Below are positions 56,783-63,935 of a stretch of 64,000 bases of DNA, piece by piece. Position numbers and translations under genes: made by a program. Source of the DNA: a virus; IMG/VR virus record IMGVR_UViG_3300037065_000037, positions 1 through 64,000 of that record; one strand, given 5' to 3'. The notes below the pieces were generated by a model. It did not search any database, was not told the DNA's origin, and was given only the letters and a program-made list of their open reading frames with translations. Numbering within the stretch: the stretch's first letter is position 1; each line of letters starts with the position of its first letter.

Positions 56783-56922
56783 GCGACGTTAAACACAGAC
56801 AAAAAATCTTTAGCGTAACCCACGAATTGCCAAAGATAATCTCCGTCCTGACGACGAAACTGGCACAAGAGGGAACGCGGCGCGGGGTGGTAAGCGTAAT
56901 TTGTCCAGTCAAGTCCGATCAT
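56740..56922 (-). CDS. 60-residue paralogue of the protein at 55919
   Basis: MIGLDWTNYAYHPAPRSLLC matches MIGIDWTNYVYRPAPRSLLC of the gene at 55919. The end GQVQAFARSPKFR matches the end of the unrelated gene at 57086, so the gene seems a hybrid of two neighbours. It overlaps the 51-residue gene by ATGA. Confidence 0.6.
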   Translation of the reverse strand: MIGLDWTNYAYHPAPRSLLCQFRRQDGDYLWQFVGYAKDFLSVFNVAGQVQAFARSPKFR

Positions 56923-57074
56923 CGTAAAGGCCTGACTTCAAGTGAGGAACAGCGCTTGCACTTAAAATAATATTCAGGCGGCTTCCCAAATGCCTTCATC
57001 TTCACATCGAAATACGGACGCCAGTCCGTCCGTACAAAATCGTGCCCAAACAGAAAACACAAAAACTTTTTCAT
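56919..57074 (-). CDS. 51-residue hypothetical protein
   Basis: ATG 57074 follows AAAGGAGCATCAA. MKKFLCFLFGHDFVRTDWRP, later YYFKCKRCSSLEV with a CxxC. It is similar in plan to the 56-residue protein at 63640 (MKLFRKLICRLFGH ... CSRCG). Stop overlaps the next ATG. Confidence 0.65.
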   Translation of the reverse strand: MKKFLCFLFGHDFVRTDWRPYFDVKMKAFGKPPEYYFKCKRCSSLEVRPLR

Positions 57075-57085
57075 TTGATGCTCCT

Positions 57086-57128
57086 TTACCGAAACTTCGG
57101 GCTACGGGCAAACGTTTGAACCTGCCCG
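57086..57128 (-). repeat. 43-bp gene-end repeat, copy 2
   Basis: Encodes GDGQVQTFARSPKFR and the stop; near-identical to 56740-56782. Confidence 0.8.
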
Positions 57129-57892
57129 TCACCGTGACAAACCGGGCAAGCTCCCTGGAACCCGCTCTCACCAACAATCTGACCCGCGCCGCCGCAGCGA
57201 CCACAGGCTCTGCCGGTAACGGCAAGCTGCCGCGGCGCGCGCTTGCGCGGCTTGGCCGCAGCAGGCTCAGCCTGTTCGGACTCATCGGCCCCGGCCTGCA
57301 CAGCCTGCTGGCGCTGAAAGCGCTGATCCTCTGCCACCTTCTCCGCATCCCTCTCGGCCTGAGCGGATTCCTCGACCAACCGGGCCATCTCAGCTTCAGC
57401 CAGCTCCGGCGCCGGCGGCGCGGCGGCATCCTGAAAAATCTGGTGGCGGGGCTTACGCCTGGATGGAATCTCAACAGGATCATTCGGGCCAGGAGTGGGT
57501 GTGGAAGACTCACCTGTCGCAGCCTCACCAGTCCTGCCAGCTTCAAGATCGGCTGCAAATTGCTCCTGAACATCAGACTCGGAGTTGCTGAGGGAGGCCA
57601 CGGACGAGGCTTGTGAGGCAGCCCGCTGGGCAACAGAGTTAACCGTCACCGGCCCCTGCTGCGCCATTGCCGCTTGCCCGTGGCCTCCCTCAACAACCGC
57701 CTCGCTCCCGCTACGCTTCATCACCTTCATCTCGCCGTCAGTGATGATCGTCACTTTACGCGCGGAAGCAGCGAGAGGGAGCACGGCCTGAGCCATGGCC
57801 TTACCGACCGACCCAGTCGAGTTGATGATGAAGTCCCCGTCATCAAGAACAACTGAAAGGGCTGGCTTTACAGATTCTATTTCGCTACTCAT
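57086..57892 (-). CDS. Hypothetical protein with DnaJ-like zinc finger
   Basis: 268 residues from ATG 57892 (AAAGG ten bases upstream). MSSEIESVKPALSVV matches the start of the gene at 57894 (MSNEIESVKSPLSL). A helical, charged middle is followed by CGRCGGAGQIVG and GACPVCHGDGQ, two CxxCxGxG-like units as in DnaJ. It may bind unfolded or partner proteins. The C-terminal end is the shared FARSPKFR segment. Confidence 0.65.
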   Translation of the reverse strand: MSSEIESVKPALSVVLDDGDFIINSTGSVGKAMAQAVLPLAASARKVTIITDGEMKVMKRSGSEAVVEGGHGQAAMAQQGPVTVNSVAQRAASQASSVASLSNSESDVQEQFAADLEAGRTGEAATGESSTPTPGPNDPVEIPSRRKPRHQIFQDAAAPPAPELAEAEMARLVEESAQAERDAEKVAEDQRFQRQQAVQAGADESEQAEPAAAKPRKRAPRQLAVTGRACGRCGGAGQIVGESGFQGACPVCHGDGQVQTFARSPKFR

Positions 57893-57893
57893 A

Positions 57894-58292
57894 CTAATCA
57901 TGCCTTTCATGATCCCGCAAATCTTTCACTTCAGATTCCAGATCATCGACGTAACTGACCAACGCCAGAAACACCTCGGCTACGGATCTAGGCAACTGCG
58001 CCCCAGCCAGAACATCCAACAATTTCTTCGCTTGATCGTTGCCCAAGGCCTTGCGTATGTGAGCGTAAGGCGTTATATGGGGGACCAAACTTACCCAGTA
58101 GCCAGACTTCAGAACCTGATCAAGCGAGCGAGAAAGCTTTGCGTCTCGAAACTTCATTCCTGGATATCTCTCGCCGAGCCTGGCAATAGACCGACGAGAG
58201 TCACTCCCCAAAACAAATAACCAGCGGCGACTTGGGCGATCATAAACTTGCAGCGAAAGGGGTGACTTTACGGATTCTATTTCGTTGCTCAT
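57894..58292 (-). CDS. Hypothetical protein sharing its N-terminus with the next gene
   Basis: 132 residues from ATG 58292 (AAGGTGG upstream). MSNEIESVKSPLSLQVYDRP; later PRSVAEVFLALVSYVDDLES is helical with a charged end. The shared N-terminus with the gene at 57086 could be a binding tag. Function unknown. Confidence 0.6.
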   Translation of the reverse strand: MSNEIESVKSPLSLQVYDRPSRRWLFVLGSDSRRSIARLGERYPGMKFRDAKLSRSLDQVLKSGYWVSLVPHITPYAHIRKALGNDQAKKLLDVLAGAQLPRSVAEVFLALVSYVDDLESEVKDLRDHERHD

Positions 58293-58501
58293 TTGACCAC
58301 CTTCACAATCTGTGTGCAGGACAGACTTTCTTCCAGCGTATACACGTGGCCATGCTGGGGGCAATCAGGATTAGGGCAGTAGGCGTCACGAATAAACCGG
58401 CCATTCTGCTCAGGAAAAAATCTCCAATCCTGTCCACATGATGGGCAATGAACCGTAGTCGAAATTCGCCAAGTTAGAGGAAGAGGAACTGGTGCGCTCA
58501 T
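58289..58501 (-). CDS. Small zinc-ribbon protein
   Basis: 70 residues. VHCPSCGQDWRFFPE and YCPNPDCPQHGHVY give two Cys pairs plus a His. Overlaps both neighbours. Likely a zinc ribbon; role unknown. Confidence 0.65.
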   Translation of the reverse strand: MSAPVPLPLTWRISTTVHCPSCGQDWRFFPEQNGRFIRDAYCPNPDCPQHGHVYTLEESLSCTQIVKVVK

Positions 58502-58899
58502 GCTTGCCTCGATCCTTCCACAGCCTTAGCCATATCCGATAGCGCTTCGCCGAACTCTGCACCAGTCATGTCTGCCAAACGCTTTCTTGGCCCGCGGCGC
58601 TCAGGCACTTGAAGATTGCGCTCCACCCAACTGATCGCGCCGCCACCGTCGGCCTCAGCCCGTGCACAGTACTCGCAGGTTTCTGGCAGCCCAGAGCAGT
58701 AAGCTTTCTCTCCATCCTTGGCCGCCAACAGATGGGGCCCATTACGATGGATCGGACTATTCTCCGGCAAGCCACACATGACCTGTCCGCCAAGCCATGT
58801 GTGAAAATGGCTGCATCGATTTTCCTCACCGGGACGCCAATGAAACGGATGGGCCAAATCCGGGCGGGATTTATCAAGGTTGGCTAGATTTGCGCTCAT
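58498..58899 (-). CDS. Hypothetical protein, Cys/His-rich
   Basis: 133 residues. NRCSHFHTWLGGQVMCGLPE and GLPETCEYCARAEA contain a possible metal site; a basic then helical end follows (MTGAEFGEALSDMAKAVEGS). Overlaps neighbours by four bases. Confidence 0.6.
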   Translation of the reverse strand: MSANLANLDKSRPDLAHPFHWRPGEENRCSHFHTWLGGQVMCGLPENSPIHRNGPHLLAAKDGEKAYCSGLPETCEYCARAEADGGGAISWVERNLQVPERRGPRKRLADMTGAEFGEALSDMAKAVEGSRQA

Positions 58900-59225
58900 T
58901 GCGGCCCTCGTCCTGGATCTTCCTTTTCTACTTTGACGGCGTCTTCTACCAAAGGCAAAGCCCCGCCAATTACCGGAAAAGTATCTGCCTTTACTGGCCG
59001 TACCCGACCACTACGCTGATCTCCAACAACCAAATCAATCGTCCCGTCAGGACGCTTAGGCCAATTGTCATGTGCAGGAAGCTTCTCACGCTTGCGCCAA
59101 TCCACCGGAGCAGGACCACCATAAACCGTCTTCCCGTAGTCTCCACACTCCATCGCGGTCTTGAGCAGAACCAAAATCTGAGCTCCGCGCTTCAGCGCTT
59201 CGTAAATAAAATTCCGTAAGGTCAT
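58896..59225 (-). CDS. Small hypothetical protein
   Basis: 109 residues, MTLRNFIYEALKRGAQILVL at the start, then GKTVYGGPAPVDWRKREKLP. Coupled by overlaps on both sides. No recognised family. Confidence 0.6.
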   Translation of the reverse strand: MTLRNFIYEALKRGAQILVLLKTAMECGDYGKTVYGGPAPVDWRKREKLPAHDNWPKRPDGTIDLVVGDQRSGRVRPVKADTFPVIGGALPLVEDAVKVEKEDPGRGPQ

Positions 59226-59755
59226 GACTTCCTCCCCAGATACTCTTGCAACCGGGCATCCACTTCCTCGTCGCTGGTCCCGTTCAACACCAGATCCGGC
59301 GCCTGCTCGCTGACCGCGCCATAGCTGACCTTTATGGCTCCAGCCATGCTCGCTGCATCCCGATTCAGATCGGCCATCTCGTCCGCCAGCTTCCGGCCGT
59401 CCTCAGCGACTTCCAGAATCCTGAAACCTGAATATGGAGAACCCCAAGCGGCGTCAGCCTCAGCAAGAGAACTTCCCTTGCGCGTTCCGACCGCCATCGC
59501 GCCGGGCTTGCCATCACGCCCGGCCCCGGCAAAGAGAACTCGGTCAACCTTCTTCCCAGCGGCGTCATAGTACGCCACGTTGCCTTGGTCATCCATACGG
59601 GTTTCAAGGGGCGAGCCGTCAGCGGAGACAGGGGAGGGCAAACCCTCGCGCTTGCGCAGAGAGATCAAGGCAGCAAGACGGAAGGCTTTCCTCTGCTCAA
59701 AGAAATCCCCAACACGTTGAACTTGACGCTGAGGAGAGATCAAGGGATCAAACAT
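59222..59755 (-). CDS. Hypothetical protein
   Basis: 177 residues. FFEQRKAFRLAALISLRKRE is helical; GNVAYYDAAGKKVDRVLFAG and GAIKVSYGAVSEQAPDLVLN suggest beta strands. No motif recognised. Overlaps the upstream gene by eight bases. Confidence 0.6.
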   Translation of the reverse strand: MFDPLISPQRQVQRVGDFFEQRKAFRLAALISLRKREGLPSPVSADGSPLETRMDDQGNVAYYDAAGKKVDRVLFAGAGRDGKPGAMAVGTRKGSSLAEADAAWGSPYSGFRILEVAEDGRKLADEMADLNRDAASMAGAIKVSYGAVSEQAPDLVLNGTSDEEVDARLQEYLGRKS

Positions 59756-60101
59756 GAGGAACCTCCTTTCCTACCGGCTCATCCACCGCCTCAAGCCGCA
59801 CACCATCAAGAGACTTCAGCCAAAGAATCAACTGCTCGCGGAACCAGCCGGCGGTATCGGGATCTTTGCAATGTATCGTAGCGGACTCTCCAAGCAGCCA
59901 AAAATATCGAGCCTTGGGCTTTGTCTCCGTGCCTGGGCCATAACAGCCAAGCATAAGACGCAGCTTGACCTCGTTCAGCTCACTGTGGCAAGCGGAAAAA
60001 ACTTTCTGATTCTCAGGCTCATCCGTCAGACCGGACGACTTGACCTCAACACGGATCGAGTCCTGGTCCCACTGAGCACGAGGTAATCTAGGCCTGGGCA
60101 T
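59748..60101 (-). CDS. Hypothetical protein
   Basis: 117 residues. KVFSACHSELNEVKLRLMLG and TAGWFREQLILWLKSLDGVR; mixed alpha/beta. Its start abuts the stop of the 73-residue gene. No family recognised. Confidence 0.6.
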   Translation of the reverse strand: MPRPRLPRAQWDQDSIRVEVKSSGLTDEPENQKVFSACHSELNEVKLRLMLGCYGPGTETKPKARYFWLLGESATIHCKDPDTAGWFREQLILWLKSLDGVRLEAVDEPVGKEVPHV

Positions 60102-60322
60102 TATTTCTTAGCCTTTCCTGGAAAGACTTCCTTAACCCTGAACTCTTCCTCTGGAAAACTCTCTCGCGCCTGGGATAACGCCAGCTTCGCCGCACGCGCC
60201 GACACGGGCTTGCTGCCGCGAGTCCAGAACGCTGGCTTCGACTGCCAGCGGCCATTCCTCTTGATCTGGATTACGAACATCCGCCTCAACTTCGTCGATA
60301 GCAAAAACTTGGTTTCGCTCAT
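60101..60322 (-). CDS. Small basic hypothetical protein
   Basis: 73 residues, KLRRMFVIQIKRNGRWQSKP suggests a short beta hairpin; the end is Lys-rich. It directly follows the 56-residue gene (TAA then ATG). Confidence 0.6.
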   Translation of the reverse strand: MSETKFLLSTKLRRMFVIQIKRNGRWQSKPAFWTRGSKPVSARAAKLALSQARESFPEEEFRVKEVFPGKAKK

Positions 60323-60493
60323 TTATCTGCCTGCTTCCCTTTTCTGCAAAATTTCCCGGCACGACTTGTTCGCATACTTGGCCAACGCTTCGCGACCCAG
60401 CACCGGGCCATGCTTCAACCGGCGGAGAATCTCCTGGCGCTCAGCCGAAGTCAAGCCAGAAAGTTCATGAGCATACGTGGCGAGATCACTCAT
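60323..60493 (-). CDS. 56-residue hypothetical protein
   Basis: ATG 60493 overlaps the stop of the upstream gene (ATGA). MSDLATYAHELSGLTSAERQ, EILRRLKHGPVLGREALAKY, then a basic end: two helices. The overlap and the clean frame support it. Function unknown. Confidence 0.6.
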   Translation of the reverse strand: MSDLATYAHELSGLTSAERQEILRRLKHGPVLGREALAKYANKSCREILQKREAGR

Positions 60494-60885
60494 GCCAGCC
60501 ACCGCCGGCCCGCGCGCTGCTCAATCTCTGCCCGCTGCTTCCGGGTCTCCTGCCTCTCACCGGACTTGACCTGCCTGCTGGACTTCTGCCCCTTGATGAG
60601 ATCGGCAAAGGCGCTGCCGATCGAGAAGTTGTACTCGCGGTCCGGTTGCATCACGCGGCGAGCCTCGTCCTCACTCACGGGCCAGAACTCCCACTCTGCT
60701 CCGGTCGTTCTGTAGCGCACATGGAGCAGGGGAGCGGCAGGACGGAGAGCGCGACCCGTAACTTCATCGAACAAAGCTGAAGCATCGGGGGACCACTCCA
60801 GCCAGGAAAATACTTTACTCGGACTGGGATCAAGCCGAAAGCCCGCGGGGGAAGCCGCAGCGGTATTGGGGGAGGGCAAAGTCAT
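60490..60885 (-). CDS. KTSC-like domain protein
   Basis: 131 residues from ATG 60885. FSWLEWSPDASALFDEV, LHVRYRTTGAEWEFWPVSED and YNFSIGSAFADLIKG follow the pattern of KTSC domains found in phage and bacterial proteins of unknown role. It lies just after the candidate promoter at 60896, with a leader of only a few bases. Confidence 0.55.
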   Translation of the reverse strand: MTLPSPNTAAASPAGFRLDPSPSKVFSWLEWSPDASALFDEVTGRALRPAAPLLHVRYRTTGAEWEFWPVSEDEARRVMQPDREYNFSIGSAFADLIKGQKSSRQVKSGERQETRKQRAEIEQRAGRRWLA

Positions 60886-60895
60886 CACGAAAAGG

Positions 60896-60924
60896 ATCAT
60901 ATCAATTGGTTGCAATCTTTGCAA
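60896..60924 (-). promoter_or_regulatory. Candidate promoter TTGCAA-N17-TATGAT (minus)
   Basis: -35 at 60924-60919, 17-bp spacer, -10 TATGAT at 60901-60896 (five of six matches). Start expected near 60889, four bases before ATG 60885, which has no ribosome-binding site, so a leaderless message is likely. Confidence 0.5.
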
Positions 60925-60944
60925 GAGAAAAGTTCAGAAAAAGT

Positions 60945-61097
60945 CTACAACCATCTGGATAGCTCCACTCCTACAGACACTCGGCCAAGATACAACCTCC
61001 ACGTCCTGAATGGACCACGTTTCAAATACCAGCCGCGGAAGTATTGCAGCGTAGACCCAAGGACAACCGTCTTACGGCCTAACTTAATTTTCAGCAT
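60945..61097 (-). CDS. 50-residue basic hypothetical protein
   Basis: ATG 61097 follows AGGAAAGGAGAGGCC and overlaps the upstream gene. MLKIKLGRKTVVLGSTLQYF then RGWYLKRGPFRTWRLYLG, basic and aromatic. Function unknown. Confidence 0.6.
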   Translation of the reverse strand: MLKIKLGRKTVVLGSTLQYFRGWYLKRGPFRTWRLYLGRVSVGVELSRWL

Positions 61098-61407
61098 GGC
61101 CTCTCCTTCCTTTCCTCCCAATACCGGCGCACCGACGCTTCCTCGCCTCTTCACGCTCATGCCAGTAGGGATGCAAATACCCATACTTGCCCCCGATCAC
61201 CGGAGGAGCCCAGCTATCCTCCACCCATTCAAACAACTGGCGAGCGCTGACGGGAACGCCAAACAAGTCCTCACCAAAATGAATGAAGCCCTGGTGATCC
61301 TCCGAATAGACACGATCCACAGTTGACTCACAGCCTGGGCTCAATTCTTCAATCAGCTCAACCCGAGCGTTAGTTCCATCACCGATAAGAGAAAACTCGA
61401 TCCTCAA
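61084..61407 (-). CDS. Hypothetical protein
   Basis: 107 residues from TTG 61407, which overlaps the stop of the HTH gene (TTGA). Begins LRIEFSLIGDGTNARVELIE; later SARQLFEWVEDSWAPPVIGG and a basic tail. Probably co-expressed with the regulator upstream. Confidence 0.55.
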   Translation of the reverse strand: MRIEFSLIGDGTNARVELIEELSPGCESTVDRVYSEDHQGFIHFGEDLFGVPVSARQLFEWVEDSWAPPVIGGKYGYLHPYWHEREEARKRRCAGIGRKGRRGHAEN

Positions 61408-62006
61408 GCCCCTACCTCCGCCGCTCGCAAGATCCTGCTCACCACCATCTGGCCTATGCCGACCATCTTGCCAATCTCCGTCTGGCTCAGTCGCCGCCCA
61501 TCGTCCGGGTCCACCCAGGCAAGCCAATCAAGAGCCGTGGCCCTCTGTTTCGCGCTCACCTTCCTGGCCCGCGGCACGGCCACCCCGGCCACGCGCCGGC
61601 AGCGCCAGCAATTGCACCCCATCTGCCATCTCACCTTTGTTCCGTGAGCGGGGCGAACATCCTTGGCCCGAAAGCCCAACTGCATCGCCATTGACAAACT
61701 GAGACCAAGGGCGCGGGCGACAGATTCAGCAGACTCACCCGCTGCAACCCTGGCGCGCAAATCCACCATCTTCTCGGCGGCGCGATCTCGCTTCGGCGCG
61801 GGCCGAGGGCCAGAGGGGCAGCAATTTGGCCGTCCAAGAGGACCAACGAGCGAGGCAACACGCTGCCTGGTGACACCAAGGGATTGAGCAACCGCAGCAA
61901 GAGTGATACCAGGATCGGCCAGCAAGATGACCCGAAGCTGGGAGCAAAACTCTGCAAGCGGAAGAGCCTCACGAGAATGAAGAAGAGAAACAAGTTTACT
62001 ACTCAT
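61404..62006 (-). CDS. HTH transcription regulator
   Basis: 200 residues. GITLAAVAQSLGVTRQRVAS (about 34) is an HTH; AGESAESVARALGLSLSMAM a second; SQTEIGKMVGIGQMVVSRIL a third. HGTKVRWQMGCNCWRCRRVA is a Cys-rich unit seen in phage proteins. Several HTHs suggest a DNA-binding regulator of the early genes. Its promoter at 62013 carries a palindrome, hinting at self-control. Confidence 0.7.
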   Translation of the reverse strand: MSSKLVSLLHSREALPLAEFCSQLRVILLADPGITLAAVAQSLGVTRQRVASLVGPLGRPNCCPSGPRPAPKRDRAAEKMVDLRARVAAGESAESVARALGLSLSMAMQLGFRAKDVRPAHGTKVRWQMGCNCWRCRRVAGVAVPRARKVSAKQRATALDWLAWVDPDDGRRLSQTEIGKMVGIGQMVVSRILRAAEVGA

Positions 62007-62012
62007 TCTTCA

Positions 62013-62041
62013 AACTTAGCACAATTACTGATTGTTGTCAA
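62013..62041 (-). promoter_or_regulatory. Promoter TTGACA-N17-TAAGTT with palindrome (minus)
   Basis: -35 at 62041-62036, -10 at 62018-62013. The spacer begins ACAATCAGTAATTGT, a palindrome with five-base arms and a five-base centre. Start expected near 62006, the A of the regulator's ATG, so its mRNA is probably leaderless. The promoter overlaps the stop of the upstream gene. Confidence 0.6.
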
Positions 62042-62867
62042 CAGTTGGCGCTGTCTTCTTTACCAACTCTCGGTAGGCCTTCAGCAGCCGGGAATAGTCC
62101 TCCGCTCGAACGCAGGTCACGTTCTCCCGAATCCCCTGCTGCTTCTCGCGCTCAGAAATTGGCTCGTCGGCTGCCGTAGCCGGCCGCTCAAGAATGGCGC
62201 AAAACATAGGGACAGGGGCGAAAATCTCGACCTCAGAACGAGAAGGCTCTACTGTGGGCGGCTCCTTGTGGCCGCAACCCAATTTCCCATTTACGAACGA
62301 ATGAGCCCACGTCGTCCTCATTTTTGTCCGGTCTATCCCGCATACGGGACAAAGCCTATCATCCACTTCCTTCGGCTTTGAGGCTGTCGAAACCTCCGTC
62401 TCCGGCACTCTGTGCCCAGGCATCACCTGTCCGCTCGGACCAAAGTGCGCCAGAGTCGTATCCCGCCGCTTGCCGTCGGCCCCACAGATTGAACAGATGC
62501 CAAACTCATACGAGGGCACAGGCACGTCGTACATCCTACGTATCCAAGCGTGGCATATTCTTTGGAACTCAATCGCCGGAGATTCGCGGGTTAGCTCATC
62601 GTAATGCCACTTCTTATGCAACTCATCGTACTGTTCTTGCATTGGAACTCGCGGATGCTCCTTCTGCCAGAGAAGCGCGACTTCGATATGATGCCTGGCG
62701 ACGCCCTCATGCCCCGCTACGCAAGGGTCCGCCTCCAATACCGCGGCCAGCATCCCTTCCGGTACTACAACCTTCGTCTGCTCGCTCATCCCAATTCCTT
62801 TCTCCCTGAAATGATCCAACACCGGAGTGGTCAAATATCCCCCACCGGGGCCACCGATGATCTTCAT
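62025..62867 (-). CDS. Hypothetical multi-zinc-finger protein
   Basis: 280 residues from ATG 62867, which overlaps the upstream stop (ATGA); ATG 62789 has a better ribosome-binding site (AAAGGAA) and would give 254 residues. ICSICGADGKRRDTTLAHFG and LCPVCGIDRTKMRTTWAHSF are two related zinc fingers. The end is acidic and helical. Function unknown. Confidence 0.6.
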   Translation of the reverse strand: MKIIGGPGGGYLTTPVLDHFREKGIGMSEQTKVVVPEGMLAAVLEADPCVAGHEGVARHHIEVALLWQKEHPRVPMQEQYDELHKKWHYDELTRESPAIEFQRICHAWIRRMYDVPVPSYEFGICSICGADGKRRDTTLAHFGPSGQVMPGHRVPETEVSTASKPKEVDDRLCPVCGIDRTKMRTTWAHSFVNGKLGCGHKEPPTVEPSRSEVEIFAPVPMFCAILERPATAADEPISEREKQQGIRENVTCVRAEDYSRLLKAYRELVKKTAPTVDNNQ

Positions 62868-63043
62868 AGCTGGCACCATATCTTCTCGGATAGAGTTCTG
62901 TTCCACCCGTGGACTAGAACCGCCAGCCAAGCCTCCACGGACACGTTGACCGGCGCATTGGCCGGAAGATTCGGTCTGACAAATCGATACCAAGACAACA
63001 GCTTGATAGTCTCCAACCTATGCCACGGCAATCCCTTGCTCAT
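62864..63043 (-). CDS. 59-residue hypothetical protein
   Basis: Starts MSKGLPWHRLETIKLLSWYR, ends LSEKIWCQL. ATGA overlaps at both ends (with 63040 and 62864) place it firmly in the operon. Trp-rich. No family recognised. Confidence 0.6.
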   Translation of the reverse strand: MSKGLPWHRLETIKLLSWYRFVRPNLPANAPVNVSVEAWLAVLVHGWNRTLSEKIWCQL

Positions 63044-63222
63044 CCCCGTTTTCCTTCCTCATCCAGAATAGGGCAGCCGTTCTTGTAGCCAGCATCCTGG
63101 CGGCCGTGCTCCCTCAGCAGGTCCAACGCGCGCTGCAGACCGGCCTCGTACAACACATCGGTTCTGGCTTTCCGAATGTGATTCAACTCATCGCAGATCA
63201 GCCAATATGCCTCGTTATCCAT
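63040..63222 (-). CDS. 60-residue hypothetical protein
   Basis: ATG 63222 follows GGGAGGAATCC and the overlap TAATG. MDNEAYWLICDELNHIRKAR, helical, ending CPILDEEGKRG. Coupled to both neighbours. Function unknown. Confidence 0.6.
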   Translation of the reverse strand: MDNEAYWLICDELNHIRKARTDVLYEAGLQRALDLLREHGRQDAGYKNGCPILDEEGKRG

Positions 63223-63338
63223 TATGCGGATTCCTCCCGCGCCCACTCATGCGCCTTCGCCCAGTGACTCCGCCAAGCGTCATGTGAGGGGAAGAGAAGC
63301 CCGCAGAGGGGACAAATGCGCTCGTGAAAATGGATCAC
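63222..63338 (-). CDS. 38-residue C2H2-like zinc-finger microprotein
   Basis: GTG 63338 overlaps the upstream stop (GTGA); the TAA overlaps the next ATG. ICPLCGLLFPSHDAWRSHWA then KAHEWAREESA fits a C2H2 finger (CxxC ... HxxxxH). The double overlap supports translation. Confidence 0.6.
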   Translation of the reverse strand: MIHFHERICPLCGLLFPSHDAWRSHWAKAHEWAREESA

Positions 63339-63643
63339 TTCTGTTGATCCCTCGATGGCAGATACTGAAATCCCATGCCCGGCAGATCTGCGTCCTTATG
63401 CAAAAGCCTCGGCGCCCACCGCTTCAGCGCCAGGTTCGCGCCCTGCGCAATCTGCTGGGCCTCGTAGCAGGATCGAATGCCACGGAAGACTGTCTCGTAG
63501 ACGACAGAAAAAAGAGACTCGAACCTGATATTGACCGTGTAACTTTGACCTGGACCGCCTCCCCAAGTGAACCGAATTCGGGGATTAACTGTCAGCCTCT
63601 CCCAAGCAAAGACCAGTTTGTTGAATGCGGATTTGAGCTTCAT
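63335..63643 (-). CDS. Hypothetical protein
   Basis: 102 residues from ATG 63643 (GGAGG upstream). MKLKSAFNKLVFAWERLTVN, PRIRFTWGGGPGQSYTVNIR, FRGIRSCYEAQQIAQGANLA. Alpha/beta; function unknown. ATGA overlap with the upstream gene. Confidence 0.6.
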   Translation of the reverse strand: MKLKSAFNKLVFAWERLTVNPRIRFTWGGGPGQSYTVNIRFESLFSVVYETVFRGIRSCYEAQQIAQGANLALKRWAPRLLHKDADLPGMGFQYLPSRDQQK

Positions 63644-63810
63644 AAAGCCTCCGTCAGGCCGCGTTTGTACTCGCCCAGCATCTTCCCGCACCGCGAGCAA
63701 TGCAAGGTGCCAACCTCATAAAGTCCATCCCAGGAAAAAAAGAAAACAGCAGGAATCTTGGCAGACGTGTGGCCAAAGAGCCGGCAGATCAGCTTGCGAA
63801 ACAGTTTCAT
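63640..63810 (-). CDS. 56-residue hypothetical protein with CxxC
   Basis: ATG 63810 (GAGGAAGG upstream). MKLFRKLICRLFGHTSAKIP, ending LHCSRCGKMLGEYKRGLTEA L. It resembles the 51-residue protein at 56919 in length, start and Cys pair. Function unknown. Confidence 0.6.
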   Translation of the reverse strand: MKLFRKLICRLFGHTSAKIPAVFFFSWDGLYEVGTLHCSRCGKMLGEYKRGLTEAL

Positions 63811-63935
63811 TTTGCGACCTTCCTCGTCGCCACCCACTCCGCCGCGCTCTTCCACGCGGCCACCCGGCGCTGCTCCGTGGTTCCTGTACTGATCGTGTCC
63901 CCAAGAACAAAGGGAATATCCCCTTGCTGCATCAT
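63807..63935 (-). CDS. 42-residue hypothetical protein
   Basis: MMQQGDIPFVLGDTISTGTT then EQRRVAAWKSAAEWVATRKV AK. Overlaps the upstream stop and the downstream ATG (ATGA at both ends). The frame is open some codons further upstream (VPWGNGQACI), which also looks protein-like, so the true start may lie earlier without a standard start codon. Function unknown. Confidence 0.55.
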   Translation of the reverse strand: MMQQGDIPFVLGDTISTGTTEQRRVAAWKSAAEWVATRKVAK

